Positions 16,128 through 24,897 of a stretch of DNA of 64,000 nucleotides are shown one piece after another (the first letter of the stretch is position 1; each line of letters begins with the position of its first letter). The translations under genes were made by a program, and so were the position numbers. A model generated the notes under the pieces. It was given only the letters and a program-made list of their open reading frames with translations, was not told the origin of the DNA and searched no databases. Source of the DNA: Halapricum salinum (GTDB taxonomy: Archaea; Halobacteriota; Halobacteria; Halobacteriales; Haloarculaceae); the NCBI RefSeq assembly GCF_004799665.1, contig NZ_CP031310.1, positions 798,887 to 862,886 on the forward strand. Reading direction: 5' to 3'.

Positions 16128-17398
16128 TATTCGCGCTCGGTGACGCTCAGGACCTTCCCTGCCGCGATGGTCTGACCCATGTCACGGATGGCGAAGGAAC
16201 CGAGCTCCGGAATCTCGCTGGACGGCTCGATGCTGAGCGGCTTCTGCGGTCGGACGGTCACGACTGCAGCGTCACCCGACTGGATGAAGTCGGGGTTCTC
16301 CTCGGCGACCTCGCCGGAGGAGGGGTCGATCTTCTTGTCGATGGACTCGACGGTACAGGCGACCTGTGCCGTGTGGGCGTGGAAGACCGGCGTGTAGCCG
16401 GCGGTGATCACGCTGGGGTGCTGCATGACGACGATCTGGGCCTGGAAGGTTTCCGCGACCGTCGGCGGGTCGTCGGCCGGACCACAGACGTCACCGCGTC
16501 GGATGTCGTCCTTACCGATGCCACGAACGTTGAACCCGACGTTGTCACCGGGGCCCGCGCTCGGGACTTCCTCGTGGTGCATCTCGACGGTCTTGACCTC
16601 GCCGCCGACATCGCTGGGCTGGAAGCTCACGTTGTCGCCGGGGGACATCGTCCCCGTCTCGATCCGTCCGACCGGGACAGTCCCGATACCGGAGATCGTG
16701 TAGACGTCCTGGATGGGGAGTCGCAGCGGCGCGTCCGTCGGCGGCTGGGGCTCCGGCAGGTTGTTGAGCGCTTCCAGCAGGGTATCGCCATCGTACCAGG
16801 GTGTGTTCTCCGAGGTTTCGGAAACGTTGTCGCCCTCGAAGGCGGAGGTCGGAATGAAGCTCGCGTCGTCGGTGTCGAACGCGACCTGCTTGAGCAGCTG
16901 CTTGACCTCTTCGACGACCGACTTGTAGTCGGATTCGCTGTAGTCGACGAGGTCCATCTTGTTGACGGCGACGATGAGCTCGTCGATACCCAGCGTCTTC
17001 GAGAGGAAGACGTGTTCCTGAGTCTGCGGCTGCACACCGTCGTCGGCCGCGACGACGAGCACAGCGTTGTCGGCCTGGCTCGCGCCAGTGATCATGTTCT
17101 TGACGAAGTCGCGGTGGCCCGGACAGTCGACGATGGTGAAGTAGTACTCGTCGGTGTCGAACTCCTGGTGGGCGATGTCGATGGTGACACCGCGCTCTCG
17201 CTCTTCGGCGAGGTTGTCCATGACGTAGGCGAACTCGAAGCCGCCTTTGCCCTTCTCTTCGGCTTCCTCTCGGTACTGCTCGATGACGTGCTCCGGCACG
17301 CTCCCTGTCTCGAACAGGAGGCGGCCGACCATCGTACTCTTTCCGTGGTCAACGTGGCCGATTACGGCCAGGTTCTGGTGCGGTTTGTCCTCACTCAT
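16127..17398 (-). CDS. tuf: Translation elongation factor EF-1 alpha
   Basis: 423 residues. The GTPase motifs are intact: GHVDHGKS (14-21), the DCPGH switch II motif, and NKMD in the base-recognition loop; domains II and III follow. It delivers aminoacyl-tRNA to the ribosomal A site. Start 17398 gives the conserved [26 protein letters not shown] box at 17447-17456 on this strand predicts a leader of roughly 20-25 bases, longer than most genes here. rpsJ follows with a one-base overlap. Confidence 0.97.
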   Translation of the reverse strand: MSEDKPHQNLAVIGHVDHGKSTMVGRLLFETGSVPEHVIEQYREEAEEKGKGGFEFAYVMDNLAEERERGVTIDIAHQEFDTDEYYFTIVDCPGHRDFVKNMITGASQADNAVLVVAADDGVQPQTQEHVFLSKTLGIDELIVAVNKMDLVDYSESDYKSVVEEVKQLLKQVAFDTDDASFIPTSAFEGDNVSETSENTPWYDGDTLLEALNNLPEPQPPTDAPLRLPIQDVYTISGIGTVPVGRIETGTMSPGDNVSFQPSDVGGEVKTVEMHHEEVPSAGPGDNVGFNVRGIGKDDIRRGDVCGPADDPPTVAETFQAQIVVMQHPSVITAGYTPVFHAHTAQVACTVESIDKKIDPSSGEVAEENPDFIQSGDAAVVTVRPQKPLSIEPSSEIPELGSFAIRDMGQTIAAGKVLSVTERE

Positions 17399-17446
17399 TG
17401 GTATCTCACGCGCAGAGGCGCTGTGTCGGAATCTTTCGGCAGAAGC

Positions 17447-17456
17447 AATTAAAACC
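17447..17456 (-). promoter_or_regulatory. TATA box of the EF-1A/rpsJ operon
   Basis: GGTTTTAATT on the minus strand, the most AT-rich stretch in a 198-base intergenic region, about 50 bases before the EF-1A ATG. Confidence 0.5.
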
Positions 17457-17596
17457 GTTTCGATACGCCGCAGGATCGATCCCGACGCTGTCTTGCGTTT
17501 TGGCAACTGGTGTCACGCCCGGTGCACGATTGGCGTCGCTGACGGGCCAACGTCGAAAAAACGGATCAAGTGCACGGAGCGGAAAGGGCGGTCCAG

Positions 17597-18544
17597 CTAT
17601 TCGAGGCGACCGACGTCCGCCAGCACCGCTGTCGCCGTCTCGGGACCTCCTGCGCCACGACCGCTGACGTTCAGCCGGCCGGCGTTCTCGGTTTCGAGCT
17701 GGACGATGTTGCGGGTTCCGTCGGGCGCGAGGTCGCTATCCCGGGGGACGAGCCGCGGTCCGACCCGGACTTCACCACCGGACACCTCGCCGATCAGGCG
17801 GATCGTCCGACCGTCTTCCTGGGCGAGTTCGAGCGCGCTCGGCGGGATATCCTCGATTCCTTCGACGATCGCGTCGTCGAGCGTGTACTCGCGCGCGCCC
17901 TGGGAGAGTACGTTCGCGACGATGACACACTTCAGCGCGGCGTCGGTCCCCTCGACGTCGAAGGAGGGATCGGCTTCGGCGACGCCCAGATCCTGGGCTT
18001 CCGCGAGCACGTGCTCGTACCCTAATCCTTCGGCTGCCATCCGCGAGAGGATGAAGTTCGCCGTGCCATTCAAAATGCCGCGCGCGGCCGAGATTTTTCC
18101 TGGGCCGTAATCTTCGATCGTCGAGAGCACGGGAATGGCGCCGCCGACGGTCGCCTCGAAGCGAACCTCGCCGTCGCTCTCGGCGGCGAGAGCCATCACG
18201 TCGGCGTACCGTTCGGCGACCGGGCCCTTGTTCGCGAGCACGACGTGTCGATCCCGCTCCAGGGCGGCCTTAACGTGGCCGAAACCGGGCTGGGCGTCGC
18301 CCAGCGTCGTCGGCGTCGCCTCGACGAGGACGTCGTAGTCGGCCTCCAGCGCCGCCTCGGGGTCGGCCGTGCCGACAGCCCCCTCCGCCTCCTTGCGGTC
18401 GAGGACGGCCGCGACATCGAGTCCGTCTGGATCGACCGCGGCCGAAGAAGAGTCGGCCATGGCGGTGACGCGATGGCCGTAGTCACTGGCGAGGTCGGCG
18501 ACGGATCGGCCGACGACGCCCGAGCCGACGATGGTGAGATCCAT
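17597..18544 (-). CDS. hom: Homoserine dehydrogenase
   Basis: 315 residues. N-terminal Rossmann domain with GSGVVG (7-12), then VLANKGP and the catalytic-domain sequence GGAIPVLST...GILNGTANFILSRM, the homoserine dehydrogenase signature. It reduces aspartate semialdehyde to homoserine on the route to threonine and methionine. It lacks a fused C-terminal ACT domain; instead the gene just upstream, overlapping by one base, encodes a separate ACT protein that may supply feedback control. thrC is 7 kb away. Confidence 0.93.
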   Translation of the reverse strand: MDLTIVGSGVVGRSVADLASDYGHRVTAMADSSSAAVDPDGLDVAAVLDRKEAEGAVGTADPEAALEADYDVLVEATPTTLGDAQPGFGHVKAALERDRHVVLANKGPVAERYADVMALAAESDGEVRFEATVGGAIPVLSTIEDYGPGKISAARGILNGTANFILSRMAAEGLGYEHVLAEAQDLGVAEADPSFDVEGTDAALKCVIVANVLSQGAREYTLDDAIVEGIEDIPPSALELAQEDGRTIRLIGEVSGGEVRVGPRLVPRDSDLAPDGTRNIVQLETENAGRLNVSGRGAGGPETATAVLADVGRLE

Positions 18545-19077
18545 CAGGCCTCACCCCCTGCTGCGAGCGGCTCGATGACACGGAGGTCCTTCTCGTCGGC
18601 GACCACCCGGACGGCCGACAGCGTCGACTCGACCGACCCCTGCTCGGTCGCGAGCCGGACCCGCGCACTGGAGACGTCGTCGGCGCCCTTCGGTGCGGAG
18701 AGCGAGAGATCGGTGACTCGGCCCTCGGTCTCGTCGCGCAGGCGCGAGAGCGTATCCGAGAGGTCGGTGTTGACCAGGTGCCCTATCAGGACGACAGTGA
18801 GTTCGGCGCTGTAGCGTTCCTGGCCGGCCTGGATGACGTTGACGCCGGCGTCCTGAAGAGCGTTGACGATATCGTCGAAGCGTTCGGGCGTCGCTTCCAG
18901 ATCGACCTCGACGGGGATGTGTCCCCGGGGTGTGACGTTGCCACGCTCGTGGAAGATCGAGAGGAGATTCCCGCCGTTGTTGGCGATCGGTTCCAGAGCT
19001 CGCAGGAGTTCGCCGGGCTCGTCGACGAGCTCCAGCCGGACTGTGTAGGCCCGGACCGTCTCCGCACGGTCGCTCAT
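18544..19077 (-). CDS. ACT-domain regulatory protein
   Basis: 177 residues. An N-terminal ACT domain (about 9-85; VRLELVDEPGELLRALEPIA, then GNLLSIFHERGN) should bind an amino acid. The C-terminal half is a second alpha/beta region. It is translationally coupled to homoserine dehydrogenase by a one-base overlap, so it is likely to be the threonine- or methionine-sensing subunit of that enzyme; this is inferred from context. Confidence 0.8.
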   Translation of the reverse strand: MSDRAETVRAYTVRLELVDEPGELLRALEPIANNGGNLLSIFHERGNVTPRGHIPVEVDLEATPERFDDIVNALQDAGVNVIQAGQERYSAELTVVLIGHLVNTDLSDTLSRLRDETEGRVTDLSLSAPKGADDVSSARVRLATEQGSVESTLSAVRVVADEKDLRVIEPLAAGGEA

Positions 19078-19163
19078 CGGTCCATCACCCCGAGAGAGGC
19101 AACGCTCATAGTGTGCGTCACTGACGCCGCTCGCCTATAAGAAACCAGCCATTCGAGCCGGAT

Positions 19164-20057
19164 TCAGGACGCTTCCTGCTGGCTGATCGCCGTGTCGACC
19201 CACGGCGGACGCTCGACAGTGACCTCGCCCGTGGACAACGAGAACGTGACCCGTCGTTCGATCGTTCCGGTGACGCCGTCTTCAGTCGCAGTGACGCGGA
19301 CCCGGACCGACGCCTCGTGGACGAGACCACGCTCGTCGACGATCACGGTCCCCTCTGCGATATCGACTGTCCCGTTCTCGGGGATCTGACTCTGGTTCAC
19401 CGCCGTGAGTTCGTAGCGGACCAGCGTGCGATCATCGCGTTCGACCGCCGCGACTGGCTCGTACGAACCGATGCGGAAGACCTCCCGCAGGTCGGAGCCG
19501 AACTGGACGCTCTGATCGAACGGCTGGGCGTCGCGGACGCGATACTCGGTTTCGTCGTTCTGGACGAGTCGGGAGACGGTGGTGGTGCCGTTGTTGTAGC
19601 CGGCGCTCTCGCGGCGTTGCGGGGACTCCTGTCGGTTCGAGAACTCGACCAGGGAGGTCAAGATTCGCTGCTCGTCGGCGTCGACCCGGACCGTCACGTT
19701 CTCGGTGTAGCGTCCGGATCGATTCGCCGTTCCCTCCCAGGTCGTCCCGTTGTACTGTCCGGTGAAGTCGAGGCCGGTCAGTGCGTCGTTGTGGGCCGCG
19801 ATCAGCGCCGTCGTGTTGGAGATGCCGTCGGCGCTCGTGCCGGGTGGATAGCTGACCTCCGAGAGCGGGATCGACGTCCCGGTTCTGGTAGGGGTAGCCG
19901 TCTCCGTACTATCTGGGGTCGCTCCAGTGGTCGATATCGGCTGGGCGACGGTGCTGTCGGTCGGCTCGTCGCTGGGCGTGTCGGTCCCGCCGCCGCTACA
20001 GCCCGCGAGCACGAGCAGGACCGAGAGCGCGATCGCGACGACAACGCGGTTCGACAT
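19164..20057 (-). CDS. Haloarchaeal lipoprotein of unknown function
   Basis: 297 residues. A signal peptide ends in the lipobox LAGC (cysteine at about 19), followed by a roughly 65-residue Thr/Ser/Pro-rich linker and a beta-rich domain (about 85-297) with a repeated pattern of Arg/Thr strands. It resembles the large haloarchaeal lipoprotein families built like LolA/LppX lipid carriers, but I cannot prove that. It should be tethered to the outer face of the membrane. Confidence 0.65.
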   Translation of the reverse strand: MSNRVVVAIALSVLLVLAGCSGGGTDTPSDEPTDSTVAQPISTTGATPDSTETATPTRTGTSIPLSEVSYPPGTSADGISNTTALIAAHNDALTGLDFTGQYNGTTWEGTANRSGRYTENVTVRVDADEQRILTSLVEFSNRQESPQRRESAGYNNGTTTVSRLVQNDETEYRVRDAQPFDQSVQFGSDLREVFRIGSYEPVAAVERDDRTLVRYELTAVNQSQIPENGTVDIAEGTVIVDERGLVHEASVRVRVTATEDGVTGTIERRVTFSLSTGEVTVERPPWVDTAISQQEAS

Positions 20058-20110
20058 ATCTGATACTGTGTTCGAACTCAGAAATAGCTAGGCGACGTGA
20101 AACGTGTCGA

Positions 20111-21382
20111 TCAGATGAACTGGAACAGCGTCGCGACCAGCAGGCCGACCCACAGGAGAAGCCCGGAGACCAACAATCGGTTCAGCCGACGCTCGCGAGT
20201 CGCCCGCTTTGCCGCACCGCCGGCGATCAACCCGAGCGCGAGGATGATACCCGTCCGCTGGACGACGATCTCGATGGGCAAGACCTCGACGCCGAGATAG
20301 CCGTAATCGAGCAGGAACGCGATCCCGAGCGCCCCGGAGGCGGTCACAGCCGCGTCCATTCGGCGAGTCAATCGATGTGAGAAGACGTAAGTCACGATGG
20401 GGATGCCCAGCGAGATGAACGGGTACAGCACCGCGGCGATGGCGTGCATCGAGAGATCGGTGGACCACTCCAGGAGGATACCACCGGCGCGCACGCCGAG
20501 GACGATCGCGACGATACTCAGCATCAGCAGTGCCTGCTGGACGCTGAGGCGGCCTCGGATTCGTCGCACTCGTGCCCGGTCGACCGACGTGAGTCGGCGT
20601 CGCCAGACGTCACGCATCGAGATCCAGCCGACCAGCAACCCAGGAAGCGTGATCGTCAACTCGACGAAGGTCGCCCAGCCATCGGCGTCCGAGCGGTCAC
20701 CGTTCGAGAGATAGGCCCGCCAGACGACATCGACATTCTCCAGGGACATGAACTCCTGTTCGACCTGTCGCTGGCCCTCTTCGACGCCGTCGACGGCGTG
20801 TCTGAGCGTGAACCAGTCGAAGTGTTCCGTGTGGACCTGCATCGCGACCCACGGCTCCTCCTCGGGCACTGGCGACTCGTAGAGCCTGATGTGGGTCCGG
20901 TGGCCGTAGTAGTCACCGTTGTGAAGCTGGTCGGTCTCGCGGATCCACTCACCATCGGTCCACGGGTCGCCGGTTCCGTCGTAGACGTAGGCGTACCGGG
21001 CCGTCCCGGTGGTCTCCCCCCAGTCGATGGCGGTGTTCGAGAGGTTGATCTGCCGCGGGAACGGATCCTCGGGATCGGCGTGCATATCGGCTGGATCCGT
21101 CTGGTTCCAGGTCGACTCGCCACTGGACTTGAGCGCCGTGACGACGGTGTCGGCGTCCGCGCGTACGACGACGTTTATCGGGCTCCGCTCGCGGAATCCC
21201 TTCGAAGGACTCAGGTAGTTCCAGACGCCGCTCTCGTCGCCTTCGAACCGATACAGTTGTCGTTCGCCGGAGTCGGGTTCCGGCGCGTTCTGGATGGCTG
21301 GCTCCGTGAAGACCACGAAGATTCCCCCGAAGACGAGCGCCAGCGCCAGCACCGTCGCGGCGATGACGGCTGTCCGTCGCAT
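20111..21382 (-). CDS. Multispanning membrane protein with large extracytoplasmic domain
   Basis: 423 residues. One N-terminal helix (about 5-27) is followed by a roughly 210-residue polar domain rich in aromatic residues, then about six helices (from 243 to the C-terminus) separated by basic loops such as MRDVWRRRL and RATRERRLNRL. Start 21382 (MRRTAVIAATVLALAL) gives a proper signal-anchor; upstream codons add a Cys/His-rich stretch that looks non-coding. No family is recognised. Confidence 0.6.
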   Translation of the reverse strand: MRRTAVIAATVLALALVFGGIFVVFTEPAIQNAPEPDSGERQLYRFEGDESGVWNYLSPSKGFRERSPINVVVRADADTVVTALKSSGESTWNQTDPADMHADPEDPFPRQINLSNTAIDWGETTGTARYAYVYDGTGDPWTDGEWIRETDQLHNGDYYGHRTHIRLYESPVPEEEPWVAMQVHTEHFDWFTLRHAVDGVEEGQRQVEQEFMSLENVDVVWRAYLSNGDRSDADGWATFVELTITLPGLLVGWISMRDVWRRRLTSVDRARVRRIRGRLSVQQALLMLSIVAIVLGVRAGGILLEWSTDLSMHAIAAVLYPFISLGIPIVTYVFSHRLTRRMDAAVTASGALGIAFLLDYGYLGVEVLPIEIVVQRTGIILALGLIAGGAAKRATRERRLNRLLVSGLLLWVGLLVATLFQFI

Positions 21383-21538
21383 ATTCCCTACCCAGGAAGT
21401 CCAGTGACATGTCTCTGGTGGTCGTTCGTGCGTGCAGTACACTGGATTCTATCGAGATAGTATCGTGTTAAACGAATAAACTATTGTGAAAATGATTACC
21501 TTTATTGTTCCGCCATAATACCTGGACGTGGGGGCACG

Positions 21539-22978
21539 ATGACAGACCATAGCAGGCGGTCCTTCCTGCGCCGAACGGCGGCGGGGGCAGGGGTAGTCGC
21601 GGGCCTGACAGCCGCGAGCACCGCCACGGCAGCGACGTACAGTATCGACACGAACCTCTCGAGCGACGCGTCCATCTCGGGAGCGGAACTGGACGACGCC
21701 ATCGCGGCAGTCAGTCCAGGGAGCCCGCTCGTGGGCCTCGGAGACACGTTCATCGAGATGCAACATCAGACCGGCGTCAACGCCGTCTATCAGGCTGCTC
21801 ACGCGGCCTGGGAATCGGCGTGGGGGACTTCCTCGATCGCCCAGTCGAAGTACAACATCTACGGCTGGTCGGCCTACGACTCCTGTCCGAGCAGTTGTGC
21901 GAAGACGTTCGACTCCTTCGCAGCGTGCGTGAAGTTCGTCATCCCACAGATCAAGGATCTGTACCTCGAACCCGGCGGGACCTACTACGAGGGCGCGACC
22001 CTCCGGGGGATGAACGTCAACTACGCGACCGACCCGAACTGGGCGGAGGGCATCGCGGGCGTGATGAACTCACTGGCTGATCACCTCGACCTCTCGGGCG
22101 GCTCGCCGAAATTCGAGACCGGCCAGCGCGTCGCGACCACGGCCGACCTCTCGGTTCGGGCAGGTGCAGGAACGAACGACGAGCGGATCACGGTCATCCC
22201 CGCCGGCGGCGCGGGCTACGTCCGGGGCGGCCCGGTCGAGGCCGACGGCTACACCTGGTTCAAAGTCGGCTACAACGCCGGCTACGAGGGGTGGTCGGCC
22301 GCACCGTGGCTAGCCACTGCGCCGCTCGACACGACGAAGTTCGACATCGGTCAGCGCGTCCACGCGACGACGGCGCTGAACGTCCGGGCCGCCGCCGGAC
22401 TCGAGTACGACGTCGAGGCCACAGTGGGAGCCGACACCGGCGGCTGGATCAAAAACGGCATCATCACCAGCGACGGCTACACCTGGTGGGACGTCGCCTG
22501 GGACGACGGCTCGCGTGGCTGGTCGGTCCAGAAGTACGTCGAGGCCGGCGACGGGGCCGACGGCGACTTCGTCTGGCCCGTCTCGGGACCGATCACGGCC
22601 AACTACTACGACCAGCGAAGCTACGGCTATCACAGTTCGATCGACGTCGCGGCCGACCGCTGGACGCCGATCGGCGCGGCCCGCAAGGGCACGGTCAGCA
22701 ACGTCCTGACGCTCGATGCCGGCGGTCGATCGGTGTTCGTCGACCACGGCGCGGGGTATCAGACCCGCTACATGCACCTGGTCGACTGGAACGTCTCGGA
22801 AGGTCAGGAAGTCACCCGCGGCGACACCGTCGGCTACGTCGGTTCGACCGGTCACTCGACCGGTCCGCACCTGCACTTCGAGGTGGAACGCTACGGCGAG
22901 AACCAGTACATCCCCGGTGCAGAGGGCGCGTCGGTGAGCAAGGGCGAGCCGATCAACTACGAGTACGACGGGTTGTGA
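21539..22978 (+). CDS. Tat-exported murein hydrolase-like protein: glucosaminidase + 2 SH3b + M23 peptidase
   Basis: 479 residues. Residues 1-32 are a twin-arginine signal (SRRSFLRR, then a hydrophobic stretch ending STATA). Residues about 50-185 resemble a bacterial flagellar-type N-acetylglucosaminidase/endo-glucosaminidase with candidate catalytic Glu92 in AAWESAWGTS. Two SH3b domains follow (about 193-262 and 268-335). The C-terminus (about 345-479) is an M23/LytM metallopeptidase with H365xxxD369, H413 and HLH 444-446, all metal and catalytic positions intact. Haloarchaea have no peptidoglycan, so the target is probably a bacterial wall (competition or feeding). No immunity gene is apparent or needed. 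Confidence 0.8.
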   Translation: MTDHSRRSFLRRTAAGAGVVAGLTAASTATAATYSIDTNLSSDASISGAELDDAIAAVSPGSPLVGLGDTFIEMQHQTGVNAVYQAAHAAWESAWGTSSIAQSKYNIYGWSAYDSCPSSCAKTFDSFAACVKFVIPQIKDLYLEPGGTYYEGATLRGMNVNYATDPNWAEGIAGVMNSLADHLDLSGGSPKFETGQRVATTADLSVRAGAGTNDERITVIPAGGAGYVRGGPVEADGYTWFKVGYNAGYEGWSAAPWLATAPLDTTKFDIGQRVHATTALNVRAAAGLEYDVEATVGADTGGWIKNGIITSDGYTWWDVAWDDGSRGWSVQKYVEAGDGADGDFVWPVSGPITANYYDQRSYGYHSSIDVAADRWTPIGAARKGTVSNVLTLDAGGRSVFVDHGAGYQTRYMHLVDWNVSEGQEVTRGDTVGYVGSTGHSTGPHLHFEVERYGENQYIPGAEGASVSKGEPINYEYDGL

Positions 22979-23415
22979 CGGGCATCGGCCGACCGCGACC
23001 GCCGAGAGTCACCAGAACCGTACACCAGCGCGTCGGCTCACGTAATCACTACCCCATATTTTCTCGGATTGAAATAGAATTATTTAACAATGATGAGCGA
23101 AAAGAGCAGAGTGCGTCCAGTGGCCGGACGTGCAGGGAGTCGCGTGCTGCGTGGACTCTGCTCAGTTCCCACACCCACATCTGTCAGGAAACGCGTGGCA
23201 GTACAACCCACCTCCGGCGCTGAACGCACGACGTCTCGCCTGCGGACCGCAACGATCCAGCCACCACCCACCACCCATCGTCGTTCCGTTGGGCGAGCCG
23301 ACACCCGTCAGCGTCCCACTTTCGACGGTCACCCACGACTGACGCTGGCGGTTCTCCTCTCCCGTCTGTCCCTTCGATCAAAAGAGTGATAGTGACCGCT
23401 AGGAGAGAGTCAGCT
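22979..23415. other. Gene-poor intergenic region
   Basis: The 437 bases begin with an unusually AT-rich patch (about 23050-23092), then become C-rich. Short open frames exist on both strands, but none has acidic composition, a leaderless promoter at the right distance, or a recognisable motif. I see no tRNA and no strong hairpin. Confidence 0.5.
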
Positions 23416-23637
23416 ATGTACGAAACGCTCTCGGAAATCGTTCCGGAACTGCTCTACGCTGTTCTCGCGAGTGCACTGACGCTGCTCGGGCTGTTCGTCG
23501 AAAACACCGGCATTCAGACTCTCGGCAGTGGAGACACGACGATGGGGCTCTGGATGACTGCCGTGGGGATCGTCGCGCTGTACGCCGGGTTCAAGCTCGC
23601 TCGCGAAAAAGTCGTGCCCGGTCTCCGGGCAGCCTGA
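23416..23637 (+). CDS. Small two-helix membrane protein
   Basis: 73 residues with two hydrophobic helices (about 10-31 and 44-62) and a short basic tail. The ATG at 23416 gives MYETLSEIVPELLYA. Many haloarchaea carry proteins of this size and shape of unknown role. It stands alone between a gene-poor gap and the lipoate-ligase-like gene. Confidence 0.5.
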   Translation: MYETLSEIVPELLYAVLASALTLLGLFVENTGIQTLGSGDTTMGLWMTAVGIVALYAGFKLAREKVVPGLRAA

Positions 23638-23757
23638 TCGTCGTCGACCACCGCAGCATTCTTTTTGGCGTTCTCCACGAGCAAGACCTGAACCTCGTAT
23701 CGAGTCGGTCTGGAAGATTCACACAAACGTTTCCTCGGAAGAGCACCCAGCAACAGT

Positions 23758-24408
23758 ATGGAGATTCGGCGCGGCCGTGCAGCGACGCCCGAAGCCGACC
23801 AGGGCGCGACCGAGGCAATCGTGACCGCGGCCGCCAGCGAGCGCGAGCCACTCGCTCGCGTGTGGCAGCCCCATCGGCAAGTCGCGTTCGGCCGCCGCGA
23901 CGCTCGAAGCGATGGCTACGAGCAGGCCATGGAAGCCGCCGAACAGCACGGCTTTCCGGCGACGAGCCGGGATGTCGGGGGGCGAGCAGTCGCGTTCGCC
24001 GGCGAGACGGTCGCGTTCGTCCACGCGATCCCGGTCGAGAACGGCCGCGAGACGATTCAACAGCGCTACGACGACGCCACCGCGCTCCTTCGGGACGTCC
24101 TCATCGACCTCGGCGTCGACGCGCAGCCGGGCGAACCCCCAAACTCGTTCTGCCCTGGCAGCCACTCGCTGCAGGCTGAAGGGAAGATCGCCGGACTGGC
24201 TCAGCGCGTCCGGACGGACGTCGCCGTCGTCGCTGGCGTCGTCCTCACGAACGATCACGACGCCGTCGCCGCCGTCCTCGAACCCGTCTACGACCGCCTG
24301 GGAGTGGCGTTCGACCCGAAATCAGTAGGGAGCGTCGAGGCTGCCGGCGGGCCGGACGATCCCGCAGTCGTCGCCGACACGATCGCCGAGGCGCTGGCTA
24401 CGTGCTAA
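23758..24408 (+). CDS. Lipoate/octanoate-protein ligase-like (BPL/LplA fold) protein
   Basis: 216 residues with the biotin/lipoate ligase fold: VWQPHRQVAFGRRDA, TSRDVGGRAVAFAGETVAFV, and EGKIAGLAQRV, whose Lys is the conserved ligand-carboxylate contact. It should attach or transfer lipoate/octanoate to an E2 or GcvH protein. At 216 residues it matches the large LplA subunit without the accessory domain. ATG 23758 starts MEIRRGRAATPEAD. The following gene is convergent and broken. Confidence 0.75.
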   Translation: MEIRRGRAATPEADQGATEAIVTAAASEREPLARVWQPHRQVAFGRRDARSDGYEQAMEAAEQHGFPATSRDVGGRAVAFAGETVAFVHAIPVENGRETIQQRYDDATALLRDVLIDLGVDAQPGEPPNSFCPGSHSLQAEGKIAGLAQRVRTDVAVVAGVVLTNDHDAVAAVLEPVYDRLGVAFDPKSVGSVEAAGGPDDPAVVADTIAEALATC

Positions 24409-24838
24409 CTATTCTGCATTCGCGTAGTGTCTCGCCGCGTCCTCGATCTCGCCCCGTTCCCAGAGGAAGTAGCCGTACTCTGTCTGGACGATCGAATCCG
24501 ATCCCCAAAGGTCCAGCGCGCGCTGGAAATGTTGTTCGGCGCGGGTCCCACAGTGACTGCTCGATCGCCCGTTCGAAACGACTCAGCGCCGCCTCGCGTT
24601 TGCCCTTGCGCAAGAGATACGCCGCCCGCTCGAACTCGGCAGCGGCCTCCTCGAGGTTCTCCAGCACCGGGAGCGAGTAGCCGCTGCTCGCACCCGCGCC
24701 AGCAGAATCGGCGTCGTGCGTCCATTCGAGCCCGACCGAGACCCTGACGCGGTCGCCGTCAGTCGCCCGAAGGTCGACCGAGACATCTTCGGGAGCCGAC
24801 AGCGCCGAGCCGCGGCCGTCGGGGCGGGTGTGTTCAAG
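24409..24838 (-). pseudogene. Frameshifted TPR-like protein gene
   Basis: Two minus-strand frames together make one plausible protein. The 5' part contains VSVDLRATDGDRVRVSVGLE, then LENLEEAAAEFERAAYLLR and EAALSRFERAIEQSL. After a one-base phase change at about 24536-24552 the sense continues as AEQHFQRALDLWGS and TEYGYFLWERGEIEDAARHY to a stop at 24409. The helices look like tetratricopeptide-type repeats. At the 5' end the frame meets a TAG before any good start codon. Either a decayed gene with two lesions or one genuine lesion plus a mis-set start; a sequencing error cannot be excluded. Confidence 0.6.
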
Positions 24839-24897
24839 CTATTCCGGGCGCGGACGGAACCACGGCCCTTTTTCTCCCTGCCCCCGTTCGTCCGACA

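Noticed and set aside
16115-17452. 446-codon + strand frame opposite EF-1A
   Set aside because: Pure antisense shadow of a highly conserved gene; Val/Asp-rich composition is the complement of EF-1A codon use.
23130-23342. GTG-started frame with Cys-Cys and Pro-rich sequence in the same gap
   Set aside because: It looks superficially protein-like but has no upstream ATG before a TGA and no haloarchaeal amino-acid bias.
23090-23389. 99-codon + strand frame in the 22.98-23.42 kb gap
   Set aside because: It is Arg/Thr-rich rather than acidic, the AT-rich patch is too close to its ATG to act as its promoter, and no motif is recognisable.
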